Source: Allacma fusca (Eukaryota; Arthropoda; Collembola; Symphypleona; Sminthuridae). Taken from it: a DNA stretch of 64,000 nucleotides. The stretch lies in assembly GCA_947179485.1 (NCBI GenBank), contig OX359250.1, positions 24,810,654-24,874,653 on the forward strand, given 5' to 3'. The notes beneath the pieces are model-generated. The model was not told where the DNA came from. It worked only from the letters and a program-made list of their open reading frames with translations, and searched no databases. Positions 50,640 to 63,058 of this stretch are shown here, one piece after another; positions within the stretch are counted from its first letter, which is position 1, and the number at the start of each line of letters is the position of its first letter. The position numbers were made by a program, and so were the translations under genes.

Positions 50640-50890
50640 TTTTTGTTTACAATTTGGGCAACTTCCTTTAAATTTTGGACAAATTTTTGTTTACATTTTG
50701 GGCAACTTTTTGTTTACAATTTGGGCAACTTCCTTTAAATTTTGGACAAATTTTTGTTTACATTTTGGGCAACTTTTTGTTTACATTTTGGGCAACTTTT
50801 TGTTTACATTTTGGGCAACTTTTTGTTTACATTTTGGGCAACTTTTTGTTTACATTTTGGGCAACTTTTTGTTTAAATTTTGGACAAATA
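50640..50890 (+). repeat. Tandem array, 23-bp unit (GGGCAACTTTTTGTTTACAT)
   Basis: About ten copies, with TTGGACAAATTTTTG variants at both edges. Confidence 0.93.
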
Positions 50891-52569
50891 TTTTGTCAAA
50901 TTTTGGTCAAATGTTTAATCTAATTTTGTCCAAATTTTTGTAAATTTCGGATAAATTCTTGGGTTAATATTGGACTAGTTTAGATCAAAGTTTGGATTAA
51001 TATTGAGCATCGTATTAGATCAATTTTGAACTCATTTTAAATTGAATAACAGACAATTTCTGACGAAAATATGGAAATATCGTCAAATTTTGACTGAAAC
51101 TCGGGATTACGTTTTGGTAAATAAGTTGAGTAAAACGTTTTCCAAAAATGCCTTCAAACAAATCAAAATACTTTCCCGCAAAACGTTCCCCCACACCTGA
51201 AATGATAAGTTGGTGTGAGCCTCTCCTGAAGTAGGAATCAAAGTAAATCCCACTTGAGACTTACATATTACTCGAGTGGAGCTCCAAACTTGTTTGATTT
51301 TCCTTTAGCGTTTTGTTATTTAGCCAAGCATCCCAGGACTGACTCAGTATTTCTCCTTTTTAATAATAAGAGAGGTTTTAATTGTGGTATAGAAACTCAG
51401 TGAAAATTAATCGCTTCAAGGTAGGAGTTAACAATGGTTTTCAAGGAATGACGCATGAGGAAAATTTGACTAATTGCACCGACTCTCTCCGTCCAGATAA
51501 CAAACTCACGGAGGTAATTACCACCAGAGAAAGTACTTTAAATAAATAATCCTCTCCCAGGTACCCAAACAATTTTGAGAGGCTACAGCGAACCCAATAA
51601 TAATCGTCACTTTAATTACTCTTTTGTGCCTCAGAGCCTTATTTCCATTTGTCTTGTTAACTCTCTCTCTCTCTCTCTGAAAGCCTTAGAGAATTTTCAC
51701 CCAAATGTGTTCAATTGCTTAGCGTTTACTTCCAATTGAAAACCCCCTACATACAAAGGCCGCTCAATACCTTTAAATATTCAAATTTGCAAATTTCTTC
51801 AAGCCAAAAATTTGCTCCAAGGTTGCACAAAATAAGGAGAGTGTAGTACTAAAATTACTCCCTTTCTCCGGTTATATTGCTGAAGTACATTTGATTTCCC
51901 AATTCTATAAACCATTCTCGTCCAAGAATATTTAAGGAATTGCTACCTTGACCTAGGTCAATCATTCCGGCTACAGAAGCCAAAAACTTAGAAATTTTAA
52001 ATAGTTCAAGTTCAGAATTACGAAATGAAAATATAAAAAATAGCTCAATTATTTTGCAGCAAATTTTTTATTCGCTAAAGTTATTGTCATTGACCCAGGT
52101 CAATATTTCCGATCATAAACTTAAAGCAGCCGGAGGGTTTTTAAGACTTTTAAACTTTTAAGACTTTTTCTTTTAGAATTTTTTATCGCATCGTTCTCAG
52201 AAAATAATATTAAAGGAGAGCCGAGCTTTATTTTTCCGAATATGTTTTGTAGAAATATTTTGATTATTTTCTAGCCTTGTCCCTGATAATTTGGGACACC
52301 CAGTACAAATGTAGATTTCTATCTTGCCCCCATTAAATACATTATGTATGAAGAGCTTTAGTTGTTAATGGCTTGTCTCGACAGTCACTTGTACATTACT
52401 ATTACAGCTGTTCCTTTCATGTCCAAATCACAAGGTCTATGTCTCTGTGTGTATCCCAGGGAGCTCCGTATAAAATCTCATGGTTTTATAATTTTCCCAT
52501 TTCGCAGTACAGTACTACAATTTCCCTAAATATCCTTGACTTGCTTAAGACATCAAAAATGCAGACGTC

Positions 52570-52640
52570 TGAGGTGGGTTCGATCCCGCGCCGTCCGTAG
52601 TACGACCTGAAACTGATACCACTCCGCTACCCATCCCACA
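52570..52640 (-). repeat. tRNA-like Pol III relic, related to 58331-58410
   Basis: The minus strand reads GGTAGCGGAGTGGTATCAG (A box-like), then GGGATCGAACCCACC (B box-like). It shares TCGAACCCACC and a downstream TCTGCATT with the copy near 58.3 kb, which suggests one SINE family. Confidence 0.45.
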
Positions 52641-53964
52641 AATAATTTAAAGTACATTACACGCCTATGTATAATCACATAAGTGGAATTACCTATAATT
52701 TAGCATGTCTCAAAGTCATTGCACTCTGGCTCGCATAAACACATCGACTTAAAATATTCGGTTCCCCTAGTTTGTATTAAATTTGATTGGAAATTTTCTG
52801 AAATTTGTTTCATTGAACTAGAACAATAATTCCAGTCACTGGGGTCAAAAACGTGAAGCATACGTGAATTATATTACACTACTGTATGCAGAAACAGAAA
52901 ACAAATTGAGAGACTCGAAAATTTTGAAAAATCGTATTTGCAAACTTTTGGCGCCAAATCAACAAAAATTTGATTTTGACCAGTGCAATTTTGTGAAATG
53001 AATACATATATTTGGGAGGATTTACAAAAGTTACCATTTTGGGAGAAGGACATATTTTTTTGAACACTTGGTCCTTTAGACTTTCATACATTCATAAATG
53101 CAGGTCTCTGCCCTCACGTTTTGGGACCATGTTTATTAATGTCGAGATTGAAATTCCTACTGAGCCTGTGTAAACACATTGGATTGAAGGATCCTCAAGT
53201 GACGGGATCTCACAATAAACTCCAATATACGGAAACGTGTGTGTGTGTATTTGGCTACGTATTTTAACACTACATATGTACGTACTGTGCATATAAATAA
53301 GGCTGGGTTGAGAAGGGCCAGGACGGAACCTCCATTAGGGAAACAAGGTTTACTGAGGATTTCCATAGCATTTCATTCGATTGCCAATTGCTTCCGGAAA
53401 GTTATGCCATTTCCTTCTGCAAAAGCCCTCCGTCCATGGAATAAAATTTGGGTAAAAATCAGCAAGGCTCTTAAGACTGACTCCATCGCAAATCCCCATC
53501 TGACATTTATTTGCCCAATGTATAGCCCGGACTCCGGAGAGTACATATGCTTTGAGAGAAGGAAACCAACGTGAATTTTACTACCCCAGACAATTTACTA
53601 TTTGGGAAGCGTCTAAATGCTGATCTTCGCATCTCTTCAATCAACAGAATAAAATGAGAGGGAGATATTCAAGGACGAGTCCTTTCGGGGGGCTGTTGTT
53701 TCAAATTTAGTAGTCCTCATCCTTTTATTTGCCTTTTATTCCTTCGACTTTGACAATTTAGAGGGGACTGTTTTTACACAAAAATTTGCAATTCTATTTT
53801 AGATCGGTTTTCCCAAAGGCTGGAAACTTTCTGACTTCTTCGAGCATCCATTTCTACATAATTGGCCCAAATTCTAGGAAACGGATTTTTTTTTCTTATT
53901 TATTTTAATGCTTACAATTGTTTCAGATATTCATAAAAATTAGGCAGAATATTTTTCTTAAATA

Positions 53965-54215
53965 TTGCAATATGTTTTGCCCCAATGTTTGCAACAATTT
54001 TTGAAAAATTTTGCTTCAATTTTTGCAAACATTTTGCCCTAAATTTGGCTCCAATGTTTGCAAAATTTTGCAGCAACGATTGTGACAAATCTTGCAAAAA
54101 TGATTGCGAGAATTTTTGCAAACATTTGACCGTAATGTTTGCAAAACATTTGCCCCAAATTTCGCCCATGTTTCCACATGTATTTGCAAATATTTCAAAA
54201 AAAGCTTTGCATCAA
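53965..54215 (+). repeat. Degenerate array of TTTGCAAAAATTTTGC-type units
   Basis: Irregular 15-25 bp units sharing TTTGCAA and ATTTTGC; similar words read on both strands. Confidence 0.7.
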
Positions 54216-55159
54216 TATCCTTTTAATCTTGAAATTTTTGGACCCCTCCATAGAAAAAAGGAGACTTGATCAGACGGTGTCTAGACGTTAGAAAGGAATT
54301 TTTGGGCACTCGGTTTCGAATTTATTTTTTTACAGGAAGACATTTTCCAGAGAAAATATTTAAATGAGTCTTTGCTGGTAGATTGCAAGGCCATCCTCCC
54401 CCAAGGCATTATAAAAGTCTGAACTGCATTAAATTTTCTCTGAGAAGCACTTAATTTTAAGAAAATATTTAAAGGAGTCAGGATTAGAAGCGATAACCAT
54501 TGGGAAATTGCATTTAACCTTGTTCCGAGGCTAATGGGAAGTTCCCACGTTAGAGTTACTCAACGCTAATTTAATTTGCATTATGCACGCAGTCACACAT
54601 CAACACAGTCATTATCACAAGATCCGAGTAACACATGTACTCTTCCCACCATCCCACTCCAATCTCACTCTTATTCACAAATCTCAGCATTTCCATTCCC
54701 ATTTCAAAAACCTGTGAATCCTTTCAAGGGCCAAGCCAACCAGGGCGCAAGGAGAAAGGGGAGTTTGAGATCAACCGCTGCAGTATTTTAAATAATTCAT
54801 AATTTTCCACCTGGAAATCTCCATCGTAATTCTCAACAGTCTAGATCTAAGATCCGATACTGAAAATCATCTACTGTAAAATCATTGCCATTTAAAATCT
54901 TCGTGTTACAATAAATGACTATTTTGTGGGTTCGTTTCAAGGTTCGTCTTCCATCCAGAGATTTTTTTTGCCAGTTGGTACGTTTCAACTACAGGGGATT
55001 TTTTGACAGAATATTTTTAAGCACATTGAATTTTTGATAATGAATGAAATTTTCTAACACAGCGAATTTTTGCTAGATTAAAAAATTGTTCCTACCGACC
55101 GAAATTTTGCTACAGAACGAATTTTGTTATAGAACAAATTTTCCATTAGAATCAAATTG

Positions 55160-55590
55160 TCAGCAATTTACGGTTTTCAGTAATTTAGAATTTTTAAGCA
55201 ATTTATTTTTTAATAATTTAAGATTTTTCAGCGATTTACGATTTTCCAGCGATTTAGGGTTTTCAGCAATTTAGTGTTTTTCAGCAATTTTGTATTTTTC
55301 AGCAATTTAGTGTTTTCCAGCAATTTAGTGTTTTTCAGCAATGTAGAGTTTTTCAGAAATGTAGTGTTTTTTTAAATATTTAGTGTTTTTTAAAAATTTA
55401 GTGATTTTTAAAATTTAGTGTTTTTCAGGAATTTAGAGTTTTTCAGAAATTTAGTGTTTTTTAAAAATTTAGTGTTTTTCAGCAATTTAGTTTTTCAGCA
55501 ATTTAGTGTTTTTCAGCAATTTTGAGTTTATCAAAAATTTAGTGCTTTTTAAATATTTAGTGTTTTTCAGGAATTTATGGGCTTTCAGCA
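55160..55590 (+). repeat. Tandem array, 17-bp unit TTTTCAGCAATTTAGTG
   Basis: More than 20 degenerate copies with AAAAATTTAGTGTTTTT variants. Confidence 0.9.
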
Positions 55591-56544
55591 ATTTTGGATT
55601 GTTTTATTAATGGCTGACAAAATATCATCAATTATTGATTAAGATTTCACAGGATTTCAGCATTTTTCCTCAAAGACTCAGGTAATTTTTAAACAACCCC
55701 ATTATTTTAAACGTGCTTTGCCCTAATTACTGATGAAAAGAAGGTTTCCTCAAGCGATAAGACTTTGTGCGTTACTAGAGCCCATATTTTAGGGAACAAG
55801 CTCATATGTTTTGGTAATCCGTGGAAGTATGTGAAAATAGGGGAGACAAACCGAGAGAGCTTTGTGCACGTAAAGATTGAGAAAGTAAAAAGTAAGTGGG
55901 ATTGTTGGAAAGAAGTGGTTTCCTCTTTCTCACAGGAAAAGTTGAAACGGGAGAAAGCTTTTGATCTACAAGCTCTTAAAATGTAAGAAACTAATTCAAG
56001 GGATGAAAGATATTTGACTTTATCACTCCCGGCACTCTTATCAACCTGTTTTTCTCCGGAGCAAAGTGAATATTAATATTACTGTAATGGCTTCCAGTAG
56101 CAATAATAATTACGGCGGGACTTTTAAAAGCAACGTCCTCCCACTCTAATCTCTCTCAAATCCCTCCATTAAAATACATGGCGGAGTCTTCATACGTAAT
56201 GTACATAACACGTGCATACTTAACGTTCCAAACGTCTTGCATATTTACATATGCTCAGAATACACATCCTTAGGGTACTAATGGAATGCTTAGTGCTCAT
56301 TTTCCTATTACGGACATATTGCGTGCAAAAATCCTAATTGGATCCTTGTTACATAGGCAGAGTATCTTTGGGGTACTAAATATTCAAATGTGGCCGCCTC
56401 CTATCCATGCATGATTATACTTATGGATTTATCAATGTGGCCATGTGCACATAGTTGCTCGAATCTTATAAGCTGTTATTCATACAGAGGGTGCTCTTTG
56501 CGGGAGAAATTCTTACCAGGCGGTACCAATCTTCCGGTACTTCT

Positions 56545-57310
56545 TGAAAAGGTACTAACAAAAAGGTACTTCTAAAAACGTTACCACTAAGATGGTGTTC
56601 CTAAAAACGTTACCACTAAAAAGTAATTTTAAGAAAGCTACCACTAAGAAGCTTTTCCTGAAAACGTTACCACAAAAACCTAATTTTTTATTTTAAAAAT
56701 TGATTTAAAATATTTATTTACAATTTTAAAAAAATTAATTTAAAAAACGTTACCACAGAGAAGGAGTTCCTAAAAACGTTACCATTAAAAAGGAGTTCCT
56801 AAAAACGTTACCATTAAAAAGGAGTTCCTAAAAACGTTACCATTAAAAAGGAGTTCCTAAAAACGTTACCATTAAAAAGGAGTTCCTAAAAACGTTACCA
56901 TTAAAAAGGAGTTCCTAAAAACGTTACCATTAAAAAGGAGTTCCTAAAAACGTTACCATTAAAAAGGAGTTCCTACAAACGTTACCATTAAAAAGGAGTT
57001 CCTAAGAACGTTACCACTAAAAAAGTGTTTATAAAAACGTTACCACTAAAAAATTGTTTATAAAAACGTTACCACTAAAAAAGTGTATAAAAACGTTACC
57101 ACTAAAAGTGTATAAAAACGTTACCACTAAAAAGTGTTTATAAAAACGTTACCACTAAATAGGTGCTCCTAAAAAGATGCTTCCAAAAACGTTACCACTA
57201 AAAAGATGCTTCTAAAAACGTTACCACTTAAAAGGTACTTCTAAGGAAGGTATTTATAAAAAAGTTACCACTGAAATGGGTACTTCTAAAAACGTTACTA
57301 CTAAAGTAGG
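56545..57310 (+). repeat. Tandem array, 29-bp unit (AAAAACGTTACCATTAAAAA...)
   Basis: At least 20 copies. A homogeneous core of nine copies (about 56755-57010) grades into shorter variants carrying ACGTTACCACTAAAAA. Confidence 0.93.
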
Positions 57311-58330
57311 TATCACTAAAAATGTACTTCTAAAACAAGGACTGGTAAAAGAAGAACCATTTAAATGTACCATTGAAAAATGCACCTCTGAAACATTGAA
57401 AACATACCACACGAAGCCCGGTGGCAAAAATGTTGCTCCTCTAATGACTACCCTAAAAATAATTTCCCTAAAGCATAGCTACCATGAAGGCAGGTTAGCC
57501 ACGTAAGGTGTCAGTCAGGATGACAACCTCCCACTTTACTTTCCTACTACAACACGTACCTTAAAACTTACGCAAACCTCCGCATTGGAACTTGGAACTC
57601 AAGGCCTTGACAGCAGCTGCTGTCCAAATAGTATAAGCACTGAGTGTGCCAGTTGGTCCAGAGAAAGTGTGCAAAACTGACTACAAAAGTATAGAATCAC
57701 GTAGACTCTTATAATTTCCTTGGAAAAACCCCAGGGGCAGTGCAGGGGCCAACATAATCACACATAATCACGTGAGCTCCAGCCATTGTGTAAGTTAATT
57801 CATGTTGGAATTGCATGTGAAATCATATCAAGTAATATTTACAACCCCATAAACTTCAGTTTGAGTACTGTCACGGAGCTTTAGCATTTCTATTGAGATC
57901 GTGTGAGGCGATAGGTTCATTTCAACCTTTTCAGATATTTTCCAACTTAATTTAATTTCCTTAAGCACTCCTGCCAAGATTTTACATTGATTCTGCCCCT
58001 TCCTCCTGAAATTCTATTTTATTTTAGAAACCCCTTCCCCGACAAGCTAATATTCCTCTTCGGCGCAGACGAGGAATCTATTGTAATTCCATGTTATATA
58101 GGGAACGTCAAGTGGAGAGGGTGAGTCCATGAGGGATTTTGACACGCAACTTCCCGCTCTTTCCAATTTTCTTATCTGTCCTTGTACCTTACTGGGTTTC
58201 ACGGAACCTTCGACCCCCCCCTCCTCCTCCACCACAACAACAGCAACAAACAATACGCTCAACAATCACCATAACTCATAAATAAACAAAGGAGTAATGA
58301 AAATACGGTCGAATGCAGACATTAGTGTCA

Positions 58331-58410
58331 TGAGCTCTGGTGGGTTCGAACCCATGACTCTCAATTAAATCCGCCGCCTTGCACCACTGCACCATTCTGC
58401 CCCCCTCAAC
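58331..58410 (-). repeat. tRNA-like Pol III relic (SINE head candidate)
   Basis: The minus strand reads TGGTGCAGTGGTGCAAGGC, a good A box, followed by GGGTTCGAACCCACC, a perfect B box and T arm. The spacing fits a tRNA, but acceptor-stem pairing is not evident. Better read as a tRNA-derived SINE head or tRNA pseudogene than as a working tRNA. Confidence 0.5.
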
Positions 58411-58852
58411 TTACTTACGTCTCAAAATGAACATATTTTAATGCACATTAACTTTTTTACACGGGGGATTGTTACGCATTAGCTCCTGGATATTCCTTTT
58501 CGGACTTGACTCTCAACTCCAGACTTGACTTACACAAGGAGCCACTCTAGTTCAAATAACTCCCTCATTACTCCCAATGAAGGGGAGTCACGCAAGGGGA
58601 AACTTTGCTTATTGAACGATAATGCAGTCTCTAGCATTATTCTCTCCCTCCTCAACACATTACTTATTTCTGACTTCTTACGGGAATTTCCTCACTTGGA
58701 TTTTTCCCATGCCTTGTATAAAATTCTTATCAATGCCAGAGAGTAAGGAAATACGTTGTTTCTGTAAAAAATTGTTTTCGTAGAGTCCATTCCCTTTAGT
58801 ACAGCTGCTCTTAAAGTCTCACAACCTGACTCTAATATTGGATTGATATTCT

Positions 58853-59056
58853 ACATCGGAAGAATAAATCCCCATCGGAAGAATAAATACGCATCGGGAG
58901 AATAAATACGTATCGGAAGAATAAATACGCATCGGGAGAATAAATACGTATCGGAAGAATAAATCCGCATCGGAAGAATAAATCCACATCAGAAGAATAA
59001 ATCCGCATCGGAAGAATAAATCCACATCGGAGAAATAAATCCGCATCGGAAAAATA
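58853..59056 (+). repeat. Tandem array, 19-bp unit GCATCGGAAGAATAAATCC
   Basis: About ten copies alternating GCATCGG, GTATCGG and ACATCGG. Confidence 0.92.
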
Positions 59057-60644
59057 CTAGTAAATTCAACGAGTAGGAAACCAAATATTTTGTTCCTTGC
59101 TCCAAAAGAGCTCTTTTACGGGTTCAGTACTAGCGTGAGCAGACTGTGTATGTAGCTATACCTAAAATTAAGTTACGAGAAAGTTCTTTCTTTGTAGTTT
59201 GTAAACAAGCCCAAGCGTTCCTGAAATTCCTGTAATTTCCTCCAACGAGCCAGTAACATTTTTAATGGTCATTCAACATGGTCCGAGAATTTCCTAAAAT
59301 CATTTCTTATTTCCTCCCTTTATAGAGCTACAGTGGATGTCCTCTCTTGCAGGAATACCCTTTTGAAGCAGTCACGGAAACTTTCTCCGTACATCTTTAT
59401 TTTTCAGGATTTTGCTTTTGCCATTTTGCTTTTGCCGACCCTTGACAAACACAAGGGTTTTGATAGAACGGGATTATTTTTGAGATCTTAATTTACTGGG
59501 ATTTTTAGGAATGCTTCTACAAATAAGGTCTACTGTATTTCACTTGAGTTTTAAAAGTTCCTCAAGTAGGAACCATTTCCCTTCTCTAACTTTTCCAAAG
59601 GTACTAATTTCAGACCAAACCTATATTTTTTGAGAGCGGGACAACAAGCCTGATAAAAAAAAATTGGGAAGTATAGAGTGAAACTTGTTTACGTTGGCGG
59701 GCCTGAGAATTTTTATAAAAGAGTTTGAATTTTTGAAGGGGAATTGAATAGGGCAGGAGTGTTTTAATATAAATTTTTGGGATGCATGGTGCCGGCCAGT
59801 CTATTGTGAGCTTACTTTATATTTGAAGTCTGAAGGTCCCAATGAGGTGAATTATGGATGTGGATGGATACCCGAAATTGGATGTTTGTAAATAGATTTT
59901 AGGTACATGGAGAGAGAGGAATGTAGGGACATTTGGGACATACATTGAAAATACATTTGATGGGAAGTATTGATTACCACATTTGTTTTGCTCCTTGAGT
60001 CTCTGAATGCTGTATGAGAATTTGATGGAGACTTCATGGTAAATGAATAGGTGGACTCAATGGTAATTCAATGGAGCCCAATGTAACTGAATGGTTGCTG
60101 AATGGAAACTGTATTTTATTTTGTCTACGTGGGTCCTTTTGATAAATGGTCATGGTTGGTGTGGCCAGTATGTAATGGTAACCCCGTGGGGAGTACGTGG
60201 TCACTATAAGGAGACCCCATGGTTACTCAATGGGACTGGTATGAAAACTCTACAGTGACCCAAGTCACATTCAGTGGTTACTGACAGGACTGGACAGTAA
60301 CTGGGGACAAGCTGAAGGGTAAATACGTGGTTAGTGAATTGTAAAAATGAATGACACTTGAGTAGTAACTGAATGGTAAATAAATGGGGATGACAGAGTA
60401 TCTATTATATATGAGTATGGCACCATGGTGTAGCAGCTCCTGTGAAGCTTCAAGGAGTTTGAATCGTAAAATGTGTTGAATATGTGGTAACAGGGTTCTG
60501 GTATCGTGATATGGCAACTCTTTTGAGGATATGTTAAGTGAATGGTAACTGTGTACAGATTCCGGGATACCTGTAGCGTTTTTGGTGGGTAACTTCAGGT
60601 GACTAGTGAGAAGTTCCATTGTAACTAAGAAGTCCATTTGATTA

Positions 60645-61170
60645 AAGGTAACTGAGGAGTGTCTGGTACCTTTATGGTAACTCAGAATTATCTGGTAACT
60701 TTATGGTAACTCAGAATTATCTGGTAACTTTATGGTAACTCAGAATTATCTGGTAACTTTATGGTAACTAAGAAGTGTCTGGTACCTTTATGGTAACTAA
60801 GAATTATCTGGTAACTTTATGGTAACTAAGAAGTGTCTGGTACCTTTATGGTAACTAAGAAGTGTCTGGTAACTTTATGGTAACTAAGAAGTGTCTGGTA
60901 CCTTTATGGTAACGAAGAATTATCTGGTAACTTTATGGTAACTAAGAAGTGCCTGGTACCATTATGGTAACTAAGAAGTGTCTGGTACCTTTGTGGTAAC
61001 TAAGAATTATCTGGTAACTTTATGGTAACTAAGAATTATCTGGTACCTTTATGGTAGCTAAAAAGTGTCTGGTAACTTTATGGTAACTAAGAATTATCTG
61101 GTACCTTTATGGTAACTAAGAATTATCTGGTACCATTAAGGTAACTAAGAAGTGTCTGGTAACTTTATGG
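60645..61170 (+). repeat. Tandem array, 29-bp unit (TCTGGTAACTTTATGGTAAC...)
   Basis: About 18 copies alternating GGTAAC and GGTACC in the first half and AGAATTAT and AGAAGTGT at the end. Scattered GGTAAC words extend from about 60060 to 61520. Confidence 0.93.
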
Positions 61171-62512
61171 TAAACAATAAGTCTGCTCGGTGTAAGGTAC
61201 CACAAGTGTTCCTGGTATCTGAAGGGTAACTCCTGAAGTCTTTTTGGAGTATTATAACTAAGAAGTCTACTTTGTAACTGAACAGTAACTCAGAAAACAT
61301 GAAAATTGGATGGTAACTTAGTAACAAGCCTGCTTGGTTACTCATGGTAACTACCTCCTGTGTCAAAAACTACCTTAAAAACACCTTGATCGCATCTCAG
61401 TATTCTTCATCACAGAATTCTTGGTTACCAAATGCGAACCACGAAGTCTACTTTCTAACTACGACAAATGCATCTAACTGGAATGGTAACTTTAAAAAAT
61501 TCATGGTAAACCTAGTAAGGCCGTACTAGTGAGAAAATGGTAAAGGACAGAAAGGATTGTCAGAAATGGATGGGGTGGAAACGGCAAAAAAATTCGGGAC
61601 AGACTACTGCTGTATTGTCAGGGTTAAAGAAATGGTTAAAAAAGTTGGAGGGTTATGTGAGTGTAAATGCGAAAATGTAAACAAAGGTTGACAGTGACAG
61701 TTGTGGTCGGGATGGAAATTGACTGTCTCGGATGTCTTGCTTTTGTCTACCTCTCGTATCCTCTTTTACGATTATGCATCTCAAGATGGACATCTGGGGA
61801 GTTGAGAATGATCACGCCAATGGCACCATTAAGGTAACCATCGAATTAAATGAAACGACGCTTCTATATTTTTCCCCATTCTTCCCTCCATTTACACTTT
61901 CTCCCAAAAAACCCACACACTCTCTCCCTCACCTTCAATAAATAAACTTCCCTTTCTCAATTCTGCTCCACACACGCAAAATTCTATTACCAAGGCTTTA
62001 TTTTTATTGTCAGGCTCCTGGAAATCCAAGGGATTTCCTCCAACTTACCCACAACAGGCCTCAACAAAACTTATAGCCCCTTCCCCGCCAATCATAGGCT
62101 TTCAAAGGGACAGGGAAAGTTCCTCAATTCCTAAATAATGTCACTCCTTCTAAAATTGCTTCATCAAAAACCCACTCAAAGCTCAACGATATTCCCACCA
62201 AAAAAAATTCCCAAGCTTTCACTCTTCTTTTGAGCCCGTCTCAGGTCCATGCTTTTACCCTTCGAAGGGAGTTTTCTCCCTCAATTAAATATAACTCCAG
62301 GTATTCAGTTGCAATGCCCCTATAACAGGACCTAAAGTCCTAAAAGTCGCATATTTTCTCTCGAGATTATTTTTGTAAATATTATAATAATTGCGATTTT
62401 TTGTCATCGTTCAAGGAAGGCTCTTATATACATATGTACATACTGGGAATTTACCATTCTAAGGTACTGGAAATAAGTTGGGTAATTGTAGAAAGTATGA
62501 ATATGAAATTAC

Positions 62513-63058
62513 CTGAGGCATGATGGGCCCGCACATGATGGAATCCTCACGCTCATGAACCATCATGAGGCCCCCGAGGAAGATTTGCCCATCAATCTCC
62601 GCAACTTTCTTGAGAGGCCATGTGCCGTTGAAGCGCTTCGTATCCAAATTTAAATTGGCGGAGGAAGAGCGACGTCGTCGGGATCGATCAAAGCCTCGTA
62701 AATTCCACATGAATTCTGACATGGTCAGATTTGTTGATGAGCTGCTTAGTCTGTCGAGGAATCGACTGGAGTGGCGGATTGTCTTCCCAAATGTAGCCCC
62801 ATTAAATAATGGGTAGTTAATGTTATTGTTCCCGTCCATTGACCCATGACTAGGCCCGGAGAAACCACCATTGCGACTCTGGAGGATCCGGTAGTGTCGA
62901 ATTGGTGGACGGAGTTCCTCATGCTCTATCCACGAAACTCGGAATTTATCTCGACCAAAACTCCCCGGATCACTCCTCTTATGTCGCCCATTCACTAAGC
63001 CATATCTCCTCCAACTCAACAAAAGTAATAGTAATATAAACACATCCAGAACTCTCAT
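62513..63058 (-). CDS. mGluR: mGluR exon 1: signal peptide, basic extension, start of ligand-binding domain
   Basis: This exon encodes residues 1-182. The start at 63058 is preferred because an in-frame TGA lies five codons upstream (63073-63071), A is at -3, and the first residues form a hydrophobic signal peptide (leucine run at about residues 9-14). Residues 25-150 are a low-complexity, Ser/Arg/Asn-rich extension with no homology I recognise. It includes the basic run RSRRRR at 125-130, which could be a furin site, and N-glycosylation sequons at Asn110 and Asn144. The mGluR fold begins near residue 152 (EIDGQIFLGGLMMVHE) and reaches the conserved CGPIMPQ. The exon ends in CAG followed by GTAATT (phase 0) and joins GGIQALE of the next exon. 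The long extension is unusual for the family; first-exon status and the transcription start are not proven. Confidence 0.9.

Larger units (their letters stand above)
48691..62512 (-). other. mGluR intron 1 (13.8 kb)
   Basis: The donor is GTAATT at 62512 and the acceptor ends CAG at 48691. The contents are non-coding and AT-rich. They include minisatellites at about 50640-50890, 53965-54215, 55160-55590, 56545-57310, 58853-59056 and 60645-61170, a (CA)n run at 48783-48814, a CT run at 50247-50270, and tRNA-like relics at 52570-52640 and 58331-58410. The stretches between them (for example 48.9-50.2, 51.0-52.5 and 61.6-62.4 kb) hold nothing I recognise beyond dispersed GAAAG words. Confidence 0.85.
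2057..63058 (-). other. mGluR: Gene span: metabotropic glutamate receptor (AmXR/mangetout-like), 5' half, partial
   Basis: Six exons on the minus strand join in frame into about 474 residues of a class C G-protein-coupled receptor ligand-binding domain. Intron lengths are about 13.8, 28.0, 1.0, 7.7 and 9.0 kb, plus a sixth intron leaving the window at base 1. Known for the family: the bilobed extracellular domain binds an amino acid and activates G proteins through a seven-helix domain, which is not in this window. Seen here, by comparison with mGlu1: Ser266/Ser267, Thr290, Asp310, Tyr338, Asp422 and Arg427 sit at positions that bind the ligand backbone or line the pocket. The position of Arg78, which binds the glutamate gamma-carboxylate, is Ala187. 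Inference: the gene belongs to the AmXR/mangetout (mGluRB) class rather than to true glutamate receptors. The placement needs the Lys409-equivalent and the 7TM region, both beyond base 1. Confidence 0.88.

Noticed and set aside
50675-50943. Frames of 81-82 codons with FTFWATFCLHFGQL-type repeats
   Set aside because: Translation of the 23-bp array.
56545-57310. CRISPR-like array of regular repeats
   Set aside because: Units are directly abutting tandem copies without unique spacers, and the context is a eukaryotic intron.
58331-58410. Functional tRNA gene
   Set aside because: A and B boxes are good, but I could not pair an acceptor stem or a clean anticodon arm; reported as a relic instead.
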